Positions 25,019-36,264 of a DNA stretch of 64,000 bases are shown here, one piece after another. The number at the start of each line of letters is the position of its first letter. Within the stretch, counting starts at the first letter, position 1. Origin of the DNA: Pholiota molesta. Taxonomy: Eukaryota > Basidiomycota > Agaricomycetes > Agaricales > Strophariaceae. The translations under genes and the position numbers were made by a program. Location: the NCBI GenBank assembly GCA_014925825.1, contig JACGCK010000080.1, positions 124,001-188,000 on the forward strand, written 5' to 3'. The notes beneath the pieces are model-generated. The model worked only from the letters and a program-made list of their open reading frames with translations. It was not told the DNA's origin and did not search any database.

Positions 25019-26053
25019 ATGTTCTCCCAACTTTTCATCGCCGCCGTGCTCGCCGTCTCTGCCCAAGGTAAGTGCCGAAATTCAGCAGATAAAATGGATG
25101 TTGATGTTGGTTTTTGGTCCTGGCGCTGTTGCAGCTACTTGCCTCAGGAGCTACACCGTGCAGGAGGGCGATTATTGTGACAAGGTCTCGCAGGCCCAGA
25201 ATGTGTCTACGTGAGTACGCCCCCTCGAGCCAGAGCCTCGCTTGCGCTCTGTATTTTTGAGCACGGTTGGGTTCATCTATCGAGAGGTTTACCCCAACTT
25301 GATGTTGGGATACTGCTGGAATGGGTCGAATAGATGCGCTTGAACTCCTCGATATCTGCATATTTTTCGATCGTATCTGACATACGCACCTGTAGATACC
25401 AGCTCGCTGTCCTGAACAGCAACGCTGTTAACTCCGCATGCACCAACCTGCTCCCCGGTCAGACCCTCTGCCTTGCCGAGAACGCCGATGAAGATTGCAA
25501 CAGCACCTACACCGTCCTGAACGGCGATAGCTGCGACAGCATCGCTGCTGCGAACGCGTTGAACACCACCATTCTTACGCTCAACAACCCTCAAATCGAC
25601 CAAGGATGCTCCAACATTTACCCCGGCGAGGTTCGTATTTTTTCTTCTTTTTTTTTCTAACGTCTTGATTCTTGAAACTCTTCCTGCATTCGATGGTGTG
25701 CCCAATACCATTGACTTGGTTGCCTCTGAAGCTTGGCCTTTCGGCAATGACTCCTTCGCCCTTTTTTACGTGTATCGAAGCAGAGCTAATTAATTCATCA
25801 CCAGGTTCTTTGCACCTCCAAGACCGTCCGCGTTGCACCTATCCCTGCTGCAGGCGTCACCGTTGAAGCCTCTCACACGACGATCATCGTGACGCCCACG
25901 GCCACCCCTGTGTCCACCCACGCACCCGTTGTCAGTGCCACCCCTGCCAGCGCTGCCGCTACCCCCAACGTCACGTCCGCCGCCGCCGCCGCGGCTTCCT
26001 CTGCCGCTGACGAAGAAGACGACTCGGACCTCCCCTTCTGCGATGAGCTCTAG
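25019..26053 (+). CDS. Secreted two-LysM-domain protein
   Basis: Four exons (25019-25067, 25135-25210, 25396-25630, 25805-26053) give 202 residues. A signal peptide is evident (MFSQLFIAAVLAVSAQA, cleavage likely before TCLRS). LysM 1 spans about 21-67: YTVQEGDYCDKVSQAQNVS ending LLPGQTLCL. LysM 2 spans about 76-120: YTVLNGDSCDSIAAANALN ending IYPGEVLCT. Paired cysteines fit fungal extracellular LysM proteins (CBM50), which bind chitin or chitin oligomers; such proteins protect hyphae or act as effectors in plant-associated fungi. The tail (130-202) is Thr/Ala/Ser/Pro-rich, likely O-glycosylated, and ends in an acidic stretch DEEDDSDLPFCDEL. There is no catalytic domain and no GPI-type hydrophobic end. 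The carbohydrate ligand is inferred from the family. Confidence 0.93.
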
Positions 26054-26917
26054 ATGATGTGTTCATCATTCATCCCCCGTGCGGGGCGTATCACCGCCCT
26101 TCGCACGTCCATCATAGACTTTCCATGATCATTCTCCATTTGATCTAATCCACCAACATCATTTTCTTGCTAATTTCCCGTATTATTGCCATTGCAATTC
26201 TCTCGTGTTTTTTTTGCCCACTCCGTTTTGTGTTTGCCCCACTTCCCTTGGCGTGCTTTGGGCTGCGTCGATCCTGCGGACTGATGCAGTGGCGGCGCTT
26301 TTTCTGCTTTTTTACATACCTACGATTAGTTGCATGTAGCTTCTAAGTTAGTGGTACCTTTCATTATCAAATGTTCGCCTATGGAAGGCAGGTCTCTTCT
26401 CACCATTCGGATGGAACGTTGTCGGAGGTGCCTGTCAGTCTGTGTCAGATGTCTGTCTCAGCCTTCTGAGCCGTTTCGTTGGGTGAGAAATTGGACTGGT
26501 TCTTATCAACCCAGTATCAACCAGCGTTGCGATGGCTTCTATTTTTAATTGCCTTTCTTCAGCAAAGGACTTTCTCCGATGCCTAAGGTGCATATTATTA
26601 TCATTCGATATCCCTAAGCCAGGAGCGACCTCGAGTCATGCAACATGGCCAGCCAAGTCCGCGAGGCATAACCGTTTTAAAATGCGTATCCCGAGCTTCT
26701 CAGCGTGGCGCACGATATCAGATGCATTCTGAGGCACTGCATAAAAATCAATCATATATTACCAAGTTCAAGAAATGCTTGAATGTTATTACAAAAATTA
26801 AATGGGCTTGAAATCAGCTGAAATCGAAAGGAGTAATATATATATATATCTCTTCATACATGTTCTTATGAGCGGGATTACAACCCAAACAATAAATAAA
26901 ATCCATCCTTAAGAACG
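26054..26917. other. Convergent intergenic region
   Basis: Nothing coding is recognised. A short TA dinucleotide run (ATATATATATAT) lies at about 26836-26850. Confidence 0.4.
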
Positions 26918-28243
26918 TCAATCTTCACCTTCACCCTGGGAGTCTTCATCTTCACCCTCGAAGAACTGTACTACGGAAGATTCCAGGACCGGTTGCAAAA
27001 CCCTCGACATTTCGTGAAAATCAGAAAGGAGATCAAGATCGTTCAATTCTGAGGAAGGATCATCATGGGAACAGTCTTCATGGGTGAATTTGAAGGTGTG
27101 ACCCATCGTCTGGGCTGACTGGGTATCAACATCCATTTCAAACCCAAATTCAGACCCATGAATATTTATCAAGCAAACGCGAAAAGGCGTATCAGCGGCT
27201 GCTTTCCACGCGGCGACACGGCGATCGAGTCCGACAGTTAGCCAGTCAAACTGGGGCGCCCGCCCGTGAGTGTGCCCAAGGGTGATGGAAGTGCAGCAGG
27301 CGTCCGGAACGACAAGCTTGGGGAATAAATCGAACATGATGTTCCATTCGCATTCTGCGAGAAGCGACAAGCTCTGCAGGTGGTCCAGATAGACATCGGC
27401 CATATTTTCGACGCCTCGATTACGATCTGAATCCCTTGGTAACAAATCGACGATATCATCCAAACCGCCGGAGTAGGTCCAGCCCAAGCTAAGGATTCGA
27501 AGCTGCTTCATATCGCGGAGAACGTCGAGCCATTGTCGTGAAGAAATCTTGTCGCCTTGGAGTCCACCTAGTAAGAAGTCGACGTACAGCTCCGTAACGT
27601 CCGCCCAGACGGTGAAATTAAAGGTTGAACGCAAGTATGCGTCTGTGATCGCGAATTTCTTGAGACGTGGCGACTGTCCAGAGAACAGATTATCGGGAAG
27701 TATAAAGAGTCTGTTGTTGAAGTCGTCCACCGAGGATTCGTCCAGCTTCGGATACCATATGTTGTATATCTGGAACGATTCGAGGTTGGGTGCAGGATGG
27801 GTAAGGGCATGAACAAGCGGGTTTGTATTGTCTGCGTCTATGCTTGCCCAAAGGGAGAAGACACCCCATCGCTGTGTGAGCGTAAATACGTACGCCCAGC
27901 TGGGCGTCTCAAGAAGTCGCCTGTCGTATGTTACATCGGGCCAGTCGAAGGTAGTGTCTGAAAGAATTACCAGAGGTGTCTTCTTTGCGAGCCGAGCGAA
28001 ATCTTGTATGCTGCCGAGATCACTACAGTCCACGTCGATGGCGGAGGCCCAGACCCCCGGTTCGTTGAGCATGATGTGCGCCCACCTTTTGCAGACGAAA
28101 AGCACAGACGCAAGAATATTGATGTCCGTTTGTGGAGCGGCATAAATCGCTTCTGGCTTGAAGGAGTACGTCTCTACAGCCTCTTTGAGGATCATCGAGA
28201 TAAGTTCGTTTGGCATGGAGTCGAATGGGGAGAGCGTTTCCAT
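26918..28243 (-). CDS. F-box protein, intronless, paralogue A
   Basis: A single uninterrupted frame of 441 residues starts METLSPFDSMPNELISMILK. The N-terminal F-box is evident (SPFDSMPNELISMIL then VCKRWAHIMLNEPGVWASAI, residues 4 to about 70). The rest is a weakly repetitive, probably leucine-rich-repeat-like body without a recognised named domain. The C-terminus is acidic (FFEGEDEDSQGEGED). F-box proteins link substrates to SKP1-CUL1 ubiquitin ligases; agaricomycetes carry hundreds, most uncharacterised. It lies in tandem with a similar intronless F-box gene at 28984-30369, and the two share FNF-W-LTEL-IDxLLGGLQG-like blocks (here TFNFTVWADVTELYVDFLLG). Target unknown. Confidence 0.85.
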   Translation of the reverse strand: METLSPFDSMPNELISMILKEAVETYSFKPEAIYAAPQTDINILASVLFVCKRWAHIMLNEPGVWASAIDVDCSDLGSIQDFARLAKKTPLVILSDTTFDWPDVTYDRRLLETPSWAYVFTLTQRWGVFSLWASIDADNTNPLVHALTHPAPNLESFQIYNIWYPKLDESSVDDFNNRLFILPDNLFSGQSPRLKKFAITDAYLRSTFNFTVWADVTELYVDFLLGGLQGDKISSRQWLDVLRDMKQLRILSLGWTYSGGLDDIVDLLPRDSDRNRGVENMADVYLDHLQSLSLLAECEWNIMFDLFPKLVVPDACCTSITLGHTHGRAPQFDWLTVGLDRRVAAWKAAADTPFRVCLINIHGSEFGFEMDVDTQSAQTMGHTFKFTHEDCSHDDPSSELNDLDLLSDFHEMSRVLQPVLESSVVQFFEGEDEDSQGEGED

Positions 28244-28983
28244 CGTAATGAATATATCTAAAGCTGCAGGATGGGGGCGTCGAAAAAAATTTAAATGTGT
28301 TGGAGTATCTTCCACATAAAATCTCAGCCTTCTTATAAGTTTTACAAAGAGTGCCGCTTGACACCAACTGCCACCAAGGGCCCACCAACCCCGCTGATAA
28401 ATTTAAGCGCTCAAGCCTATGTTCAGCTAGCGCTTGAGCAACCGGGCTGTTGCTTTATGTGCTTATTCCCAGAGAATTAAATGACAAATGTCAAGTGCCC
28501 GGCGCTAAGCGCTCAAGCGCTCAACGAGTGGTCCAAGCTAAGCGCTATTACCATAAATAGAAATTTCGATTGCTTGTGGCTCTGATCTCCGGTATGATAG
28601 CGCTTTGAAGCGCTTTGATTTTACCTTGTTATTTTGTCTGTCCAGGCAGTGCCTGGTCCACGTAATTGTTGGAATGATCTCAAACTCAGGTCTGTGAAGA
28701 TTCATTCTCCTTGTTCCCAAGTCCATCTTTTCACAACTAGAAAGGAAGCCGACTATGATCATGAACAGTCGTCCTCAATCATGAGGAGCAGAATACTCCA
28801 CCGAATACCATTTGATAGTAATTTTTAAAGTCCTAATAAAGATTAATTTTGCTCGAGTTGCACAAGTGCGACGGACGCTAGTAAGAGTCTACTAAGAGAA
28901 AGCATATGTTCGATATGGGAAAGAGTGCAAGTTTAAAAAAAAGCGAAATCTAAATAATATAGTAGGTATCGAAACAGAACCTT
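28244..28983. other. Spacer between F-box paralogues with GCGCT/CTCAAG inverted motifs
   Basis: Between 28400 and 28620 there are repeated AGCGCT and GCTCAAGC/GCTTGAGC words. They form small inverted repeats (for example TCAAG ... CTTGA around 28411-28440). A related motif (CAAGCGTTTCTTGAGC) lies upstream of the second F-box gene at about 30500. Confidence 0.6.
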
Positions 28984-30369
28984 TTAAGTAAAAGCATGTT
29001 CAATAACGCTAAAATCAATGGGAAGCGGGTTCGTATCGAACGTCAACCAACCTTGAGGACCCCTATGATCTCTCAGGATATCTATTATTCTGGACGGAGG
29101 AGTTGAATGAAAAGGCAATGGTGGTTGAACATAAGGGCGATAATCAATATAGCGGAATTGAAAGTTGTATTTGCCGAGGTTGGTTGTTTCGAGATCGATT
29201 GCTTCCGGGTTAAGGTCGATTCGAAAGCCAAATACCGATATGCTCCTCAGGAGATAAACACGAAAGGGAATGCTAGCTGTGGACCATCCCACAACACGGC
29301 GATCAAGTCCTTCAGCCAGCCAGTCAAACGGGAGCTCGTCGTGGTCGTAATGTGCGACGGTAACCGAAGTAATGCAGGTATCTGGAACAATGAGCTTGGG
29401 GAAAATATCGCACATGATGTCCCTTTCCAAGGTTGCCACAAGCGCGAGTTTGCGAAGGTGACCCAGATGGACGTCGGTGACCGTTTCGAGACTACCGTCG
29501 GGATTCAAATCGCTCGACACTAGGTGTAGCACATCGTCAAAGCATTTTCCGTGGCTCCAGGCCAGGATAAGAACCTCAAGCTGCTCCATCGAACGAAGGA
29601 TTTCGAGCCACTGTCTCGACGAAATCTTGAGGCCTTGCAGTCCCCCTAAGAATTGATCTATATGCAACTCCGTAAGTTGGGCCCAGATGGAGAAGTCAAA
29701 CGTGGGCCTCAGGTAGACGCCTGTGATTGCAAACCTCCTGAGGCATGGCGCATGTCCGGCGAAGAGATCATCGGGTAGCACAAAAAGCGCCTTGTTGAAA
29801 GTAGCCTGGTCTTCGTCATCAAAATCATCCGCCCAGTCCTGGTCTACGTTGTTTATCTGGAATACTTCCAGACGGGGTGCATGTTGAGAAAGAGCTTGGA
29901 CAAGTGGGTCCATATTGGAGACACCCAAAGGGGCCAGAAGAGAGAAGGAGCCCCACTTCTTCACCAGGGAAAGCACGAACTTCCAATTAGGCTCATCGAA
30001 ACACGTTCGTTCGCCTGAAAGTGTGTAGGCAAACCAGCTATCTGAATGGATCATCAGAATGTTTGTGCGGTCGGCGGCTTGTTGTATCCAGGAAAGTTTG
30101 TAGTAGTCCACGTTAACAGTATAGGCCCATGTTTTGCTGGCGCTGAGGGAAACTTCCCTCCATCTTTTACAGACCAGGGACATTGAGAAAATGGTGTCCA
30201 AATCCAAGTGCCTCACGGCAAAGACAGGATCTGGTCCTAGTTCTTCTTCGTCTTCTGGAATTAAGATATTTGGGACATCTGGAATTGGTTCACAAGGGTT
30301 TTCTATTGCAGCTTCTTGCAGAATCATCGAGATGAGTTCATTGGGCACGGAGTCGAATGGGGAGACCAT
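28984..30369 (-). CDS. F-box protein, intronless, paralogue B
   Basis: A single frame of 461 residues starts MVSPFDSVPNELISMILQEA. The F-box continues to SLVCKRWREVSLSASKTWAY (residues 3 to about 85) with an acidic insert (PEDEEELGPDP) that paralogue A lacks. The body parallels paralogue A segment by segment: LSLVKKWGSFSLLAPL versus LTQRWGVFSLWASI, RRFAITGVYLRPTFDFSIWA versus KKFAITDAYLRSTFNFTVWA, and KLIVPDTCITSVTVAH versus KLVVPDACCTSITLGH. This shows descent by tandem duplication. It should act as an SCF substrate adaptor; the target is unknown. Divergence is substantial, so the duplication is not recent. Confidence 0.87.
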   Translation of the reverse strand: MVSPFDSVPNELISMILQEAAIENPCEPIPDVPNILIPEDEEELGPDPVFAVRHLDLDTIFSMSLVCKRWREVSLSASKTWAYTVNVDYYKLSWIQQAADRTNILMIHSDSWFAYTLSGERTCFDEPNWKFVLSLVKKWGSFSLLAPLGVSNMDPLVQALSQHAPRLEVFQINNVDQDWADDFDDEDQATFNKALFVLPDDLFAGHAPCLRRFAITGVYLRPTFDFSIWAQLTELHIDQFLGGLQGLKISSRQWLEILRSMEQLEVLILAWSHGKCFDDVLHLVSSDLNPDGSLETVTDVHLGHLRKLALVATLERDIMCDIFPKLIVPDTCITSVTVAHYDHDELPFDWLAEGLDRRVVGWSTASIPFRVYLLRSISVFGFRIDLNPEAIDLETTNLGKYNFQFRYIDYRPYVQPPLPFHSTPPSRIIDILRDHRGPQGWLTFDTNPLPIDFSVIEHAFT

Positions 30370-30652
30370 CTTGATATGAATATGGGAGGAGACCGAATTA
30401 TCACAACGAATAGAGCTCGGTGTATTTGTCGCTCAGTCTTCTAGATCTTCTTATATAATTCCATGAGAGAGTGCCACTAACCAGTCTAAGGGCCCATCAT
30501 TCAAGCGTTTCTTGAGCACAACAGCTTAGGCGGTACAAGTCAGGGCCCAACGCTTTTGGCACAAATGGAAACGGGAAGGTAGCATCCATTTTGAAACTTG
30601 GAACCAGATTACAATACAACCATGATTATTGATGCAGTGCAGAGCCCGAATA

Positions 30653-32190
30653 CTACTTCACATTCGTCTTGCTGGTGCGAGGAGTAATAACCCGACCAGG
30701 CTTGACAGTGCGTTCTCCGGCCTCCCCACTCCTATCAAACTTGAACCTCGAGATATCATATCTGGTCTCACCATCAACCAGCAGCTCCTTGAGGACTCTC
30801 CCAATAAGAGGCACGAACTTCATTCCCCACCCAGCGGTGAACACCGCAATTGTCTTATCCAGGCTCTCCGAGCCGGGAGGGAGCAGGCCTAGCGGGATGT
30901 AGTCCAACACGAACATATTGTCGAATACGTTCGTCTGCAGGCACTCAGAGGCGAAGACGGGCACGGGGTCTTTCCCCACGCCTGCGACGTGCGCGCTGAC
31001 CCAGTTGCGGACGTTTGCCAGGTTCTCCGGGGGGATGAGGTTGGGCGTGCGCTGCGTGGGGTCCGTGATCACGCGCCCCGGAGCGTCGACGGCGATGCGG
31101 GCGGCGTTGGGGGGACCCCATGGTATGGCTGGGAATCCGTAGAAGAGGTTGGAGACAGGAGGGCCGTCCTCCTCCCCGGCTGGCGTGTCGTGGGCGAATT
31201 GGAACCACATCTTTGGGAATTGGACTGCCGTGTCCATCTGGAAGTACATGGATGCCTTCAAAAAAACGGGTGAGTGTCGAGTGTAGAGGAAATCATACGC
31301 TGAAACTCAAACGTACCATCTCCCAAATATTGATATCCAAGGTGAAGTTGAACGATGGGGCGAGAATATGGTTGACATAGGCTCCGCTGGTGATGGCGAC
31401 TCTCTTGGCAGTCGTAAAGTGAGTAATAGGGGGAGTCCCTTCCAGTGGGCTGCCGATTTTTACAGTGACGAGCCATTCGGTCTTGGTGGCTTCTTTGACT
31501 CTGATGACCTTCGCATTGGCGTATTGGTGAAGGTGCACGCCGTGCTTGACGCACAGTTTATGAAGGGAGAACATCAGAAGGGGGACGTTGATGACGCCAT
31601 TAGTATCTGGGATGTCAAGGCCGACATAGTTTGCAGGTAGGTTGTAGAAAGGGTTCTCGGCCTGGATCTCGTCGCGAGTGAGTTGCCTATATTCCATTTT
31701 ATGCCTCTTCAGGTTGGGGATGGGGCCTTCGAGAGTACCTTCGGGGCCGTCCGTGTACGTGGGGTCTCCGAAATTCAGCAGGCCGGACATATGGCGAAGC
31801 TGGCATTCGGCCTCGGCTTCGAGTTCGTCCCACAGACCCATGGCCTGCACAGCAAGATCCGCCATAAAGTCTTCCGTATAGGCAGTCCTGAACATCCTAA
31901 CAAGGTCCTAGTTTTGGCCAGATCAGCGACTAGTTCTGCGAGGATTCTGGAGAAGACTAAAACTTACGCCAGAACTTCCACCTTGATTGAAAAACACGGA
32001 TTTCTCGTAGACTACCACTTTTCGGCCTGCCTTTGCGCATTCATACGCTGTCGCTAGACTATCCAGTACATTGAATTTAGCGTCATATACTTGAAAAACC
32101 GAGTTTCTCGTACCCCATTGGCCCGCCCCCGATGACCACGACATCGTATTCTAGGTTGAGACGTTGAGCATCAGAAGTTTTTGCAGACAT
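30653..32190 (-). CDS. FAD amine oxidase, fructosyl-amino-acid/sarcosine oxidase-like
   Basis: Four exons (32190-32114, 32058-31968, 31907-31317, 31255-30653) give 453 residues. The N-terminus has a dinucleotide-binding fold, VVVIGGGPMGLATAYECAKAG, ending at an acidic residue (YEKS). QGGSSGDLVRMFRTAYTEDF corresponds to the GSS/R region of monomeric sarcosine oxidases. AITSGAYVN and the C-terminal block SECLQTNVFDNMFVLDYIP follow. The cysteine in the latter sits where the family's covalent 8-alpha-S-cysteinyl FAD link is made. The family oxidises secondary amines or glycated amino acids, releasing H2O2. The exact substrate cannot be told; no perfect peroxisomal SKL is present (ends KTNVK). It is divergent from the L-amino-acid oxidase gene at 33680. 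Confidence 0.88.
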
Positions 32191-33679
32191 AGTGAATATG
32201 CGGTTTCACAAATAAACTTGAGGAAAAGTGCGTAAGAGGTCAAAAAGGTTTAATCATGGTGATGATTGGTCGACTGACCTTTTGAAAATTCTTAGAATCG
32301 TGATCAGCAACAGTCGAAAAACACAACATATTTATATCTGTCCTTACTGAGTTACTCCCATGATTGACACCAACAAGTAATGATCTGTGAACAGGACGAT
32401 CAGCTGGTGTTTCGGTCTTGAATAACGGGGCCTTACTGTATTCTTAATCTTCCCATCTAGCGGTACCGGTCTTTCGTGACAAATAGAAGGATGCGAAGGT
32501 ACCGCTACACCAAGTTCCACCATTACTGCTGTAAGGTGTTATCTAGGTGAGCAGAGCGGAGATTAAGCTTCGCACATACGTCTCGCCGAAGACCACTTCC
32601 GAGGATTCAGTAGAACTTATGATCATGAGAAGTTCTGTCAAAGTGTTGTTCAACGCCTCGTTCAACGAGGGCGGGGCGTCCGGGAATAACCGACGGCCCG
32701 AGGACCGGATCGACATCGGTCATCGATATCATCGATGGTGATCAACATCCCTCCACACTCGTCCACGACGAACCTTACGACTTACCAGCATTCAATGCAG
32801 CACCACGGCACATTGCTATTCGTAAGATCACGATTAGGTCTCGAAACAGGCACTTCGCTTCCGACCTATTCGCAACCACGCCAGTGGGTCAATAGACAAA
32901 CGTGCGAGGCATTCCAGATTCTGACCCAATTCTGAACTCTGCGGTGAACAAAGCGCAACGTCTTCAGACACTTATCTATCTCGAAGGCTTTGATCATGCA
33001 AAAATTTCTTATCTATTTACGTGCATGGTCTTCGGGTGCACTAATCCTGGCGAGCGATACTTAATCGATTGACGCCCTGGGATGTCATCAACATCCAATG
33101 ACATTGCAACGCCGCCAACATGTCTGGAGGAGAACTTCCGTCTCACTCTTTCTGCATCCCCCATGACCCAACTTGCCTCAAAAATACAACCGGTGATTCT
33201 ATCTACCGACTTCAAACGAGGCGAAAAAATGTATTCTGAATCGCACTCCACGTCCTTAATGACAGCCAGAATGAGGGGTATATCCCGTGTGCCCTGATAT
33301 TCAGCTTCTGATCGTCGCATTTCTTAACAGCTACCTGATTCTGCTTAGCCTCTCATGACCTTACGGAGACCTGTTCATATCCTATTGATTGAGGGGGTTT
33401 GAGAGGTATGCGATCCTGTCCTTGGCTTTCTCTAGTTTCCTAATTCCCTCATACAGCCGCGTTTTTCCTACATATATATATATACATTATTTCTCGATTC
33501 TTGTTCCTCAAGCGCCTAAACTTACACTCAAGGCTCAGCTCAACGCCCCGCAATTTTCTTTCAGACGATATCATCGTTGACACGCATTCGCATCGATCAG
33601 GTACGTGGATATATCATATCTGTGCGGGAGCCCATTGCTGATGTCAACCACGCTAGACCTCTCGTCCTGAACAGCGACC
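32191..33679. promoter_or_regulatory. Shared upstream region of two divergent FAD oxidases
   Basis: About 1.5 kb separates the start codons of two head-to-head flavoprotein oxidase genes, so both promoters must lie here. A probable 5'-UTR intron of the right-hand gene spans about 33601-33656 (GTACGT donor, CTAG acceptor). No coding exon of another gene is recognised. Confidence 0.5.
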
Positions 33680-35709
33680 ATGGACAACACTGTTTTTGCG
33701 CCTATCGCAGACAAGAAGCATTTCAAAAACCATGAAGCCTCTATTCGCGATTACGCCGCCTATGCCGTCGTCCACAAAGCTATCGAGACCAGCATAGAAT
33801 GGGCCAAGAAGGGTGGCAAGTTCCCTTACGGGCTCCCTGGCCCAGTTACGTCTTTGCTGGCAGCAGATGTCCAGACTGCTACTCCGCGATCGCGATCGTC
33901 TGCTCGTGTCCCCAAACCAACGAAACCGACAAGGCTCGCGGCGCCACGCATCAAGGAGGACGGCTTGGAGAAGATCTGCATCATAGGCGCGGGCGCGGCT
34001 GGATTGTATGCTGCGATGATCTGCGACAGCTTGCATATCGACTACGACATCTTGGAGGCCAACAATCGCATTGGCGGCCGCCTCTTTACCCACCGATTCA
34101 ACGGCAACGAAGGCCTGAACGCCGAAATCGGTACTCCTGCCCGCTACGATTACTTTGACGTCGGTGCGATGCGCTTCCCCAAAATACCGTTTATGGATCG
34201 CCTCTGGGATTTGTTCGATGATATCCAGATCGAGGGCCTTCTCGTCGACTACAGGCTGTCTGCTCCCAACACGCTCCAGTATTTCAACACCAGGCCCCCG
34301 TTGAATTCCACTGTTGCTCCCGTCGCGGATGAGGATGATTATTTCCACGTGTCCGTCCAGAACGCGGGCGCGGTACCAAATCACTTCTTCGAAGCGGTCG
34401 ACAGACCGCCTGTCGAGCATTGGACTGGGTTGGTCTATGATTACTACAAGAACATGTTCGCGGGACTGGACGACGCTAACCTTAGCGACGACGAACGACA
34501 CCTCGTCTTCGCGGAGGCATGGGCGGAATTGACTTCTGAGGATCATCACACCACTCGCAGTGCTATGCGCGCTGGATTGCACGGAACCCCGTCATACCCC
34601 AACACTGTTATCAATTGGCTCGAGACGTTTGACAGCGCCACAGGCCTGTATGACCGTGCTTTTGTTGAAAGTGTCATGGTAAGCTTCAAGTACTCGCTCT
34701 ATCTTTTACGATACTCACACTGCGTCGCCGAACAGGACTCTCTTGATTTCGGGTGGCCATGGCCCCAAGTGGACTTAGAGCCACCTGCGGAAACGGAGTG
34801 GTTCTGCATTGACGGCGGCTCCGACCACATTTCCCGCGAGATGGCCCTGCGAATCGATAAACAACCAGAGGTGAACAAGCAAGTATTGAAGGTATCTCAA
34901 GGCGACGAAATGTCAGTCCATGTTGCTGGCGAAGCGGCACCCCGCCCATATACCCAAGTCATCTCGACTGTCACTTTGGGCTGCCTCGCCGCGATTGATA
35001 TCGAGGACTGCAACCTGCTGTACACCCAAAAGCAGGCCGTTCGCGCGCTCTCTTACGACGCATCTACGAAGGTGGGGATCAAGTTCGCGACGCGCTGGTG
35101 GCAGGACCCCGCCGTCATGGGTGCGGCGACCATCCAAGGGGCACTTCTAGCACCGACACGCCCATTCGCACTTGCGTCTACCCCTCCTACGGTCTCAACG
35201 TTGTGGGCGCGCCGGGTGTCCTCCTCGCGAGCTACACGTGGGCACAAGACGCCCTCCGCCTCGGCGCCATCTCCGATGGCGCGCAGAACACCGCGATCCT
35301 CGACCTGGCGCTCGACAACCTCTCGAAACTGCACGGCATCCCGCGCGCCCAGTTCGGCCCCGTGCTCGACTTCTTCGCGCACAGTTTCTACGCGGACCCA
35401 TATGCGCGCGGCGCGTTCGCGCTCTTCGGGCCCGGCCAGTTCGGGCACCCCGGCGAGCAACACAGCATGTTCACGAGCCTCAAGGCGCCGGCCGCCAATG
35501 GCAGGTTCCACATCGCGGGCGAGGCGACGTCGGTGCATCATGGGTGGGTGCTGGGGGCGCTCAATTCGGCGTGGCGGGCGGTGTATAATGTTCTTGATGG
35601 CCATCCGGAATTGCAGGACTTGATGATCGCGATGTGGGGTATTCCTGACGAAGAGAACGAGTTGCATTTGAAGTGGTTGATCGTTCTTGCCCAAGCGGGA
35701 TGGCTGTGA
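33680..35709 (+). CDS. L-amino-acid oxidase-like flavin amine oxidase (one-base frame break)
   Basis: The coding sequence runs 33680-34678 and 34736-35709, with one in-frame 57-nt intron. FAD-binding motifs are KICIIGAGAAGLYAAM and NNRIGGRLFTHRF (residues about 98-145). LVYDYYKNMF, STDTPIRTCVYPSYGLNVVG and the C-terminal FAD block GRFHIAGEATSVHHGWVLGA identify a fungal L-amino-acid oxidase of the flavin amine oxidase superfamily. These deaminate amino acids to 2-oxo acids, ammonia and H2O2. The frame shifts between ...AATIQG and GTSSTDTP at the GGGG run 35138-35141. One more G would give a continuous protein of about 657 residues. No signal peptide is seen, and the long N-terminal extension resembles that of intracellular fungal LAAOs. 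Confidence 0.85.
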
Positions 35710-35869
35710 AACCGAAGTTCCTCGGCATTGCTGACAGTCTCGTACCATAAATCCCCAATTCTGTAGTCTGATACGTACATCCAACGTGCATCCAATGTAT
35801 TTCAAAAACGGGCAATAAATTCTTCAACTTTCAAGCACCACGAATATTCCAAAAACATTGGTAGAATCG

Positions 35870-36128
35870 AGAACAGACCCTTACGTGCATTCTCAAGGTC
35901 TTCAAGTAACCTCGTGCCTTTAACTTACAAATGCCACAAATTATATGAGATAAGTAGTCGCTGGTGTTCGAGCTGATGTCAAGATATCGCCATCGTACCC
36001 AATCATGAAAAAGTGAAGAGAAGTAACCACTGCTGTCCAAGTCAGAATTGTTGCCCGCCCCATTGCAAATGAATTACAAGTTCGACACTCGAAGATTGGG
36101 TCGAACTCATCCATCTGGCGCGCAGTTG
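35870..36128 (-). pseudogene. Decayed fragment of the neighbouring F-box gene
   Basis: On the minus strand 36128-36030 reads QMDEFDPIFECRTCNSF and GRATILTWTAV, matching the intact gene (QMDELNPIFECLDCSSF, GRATMTWTAV). It continues through the equivalent intron into an acceptor-like CATCAG and CTCGAACACCAGCGA. The exon that follows is shifted and interrupted. There is no start or complete frame. Confidence 0.75.
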
Positions 36129-36264
36129 TTACTTGTTACTACACACCCGGGCCACCATCGCCCCAATAGAAAATTCCCTGAACGCCGTGTAGAGTTTCTC
36201 CAAAGAGCCAGAATAGTTAATTCATATCCCGACGGGCACGTCGGGCAGGAGTCTACCATGGACA

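Noticed and set aside
33653..34582. 309-codon minus-strand frame
   Set aside because: Antisense shadow of the L-amino-acid oxidase-like gene, which carries the FAD motifs.
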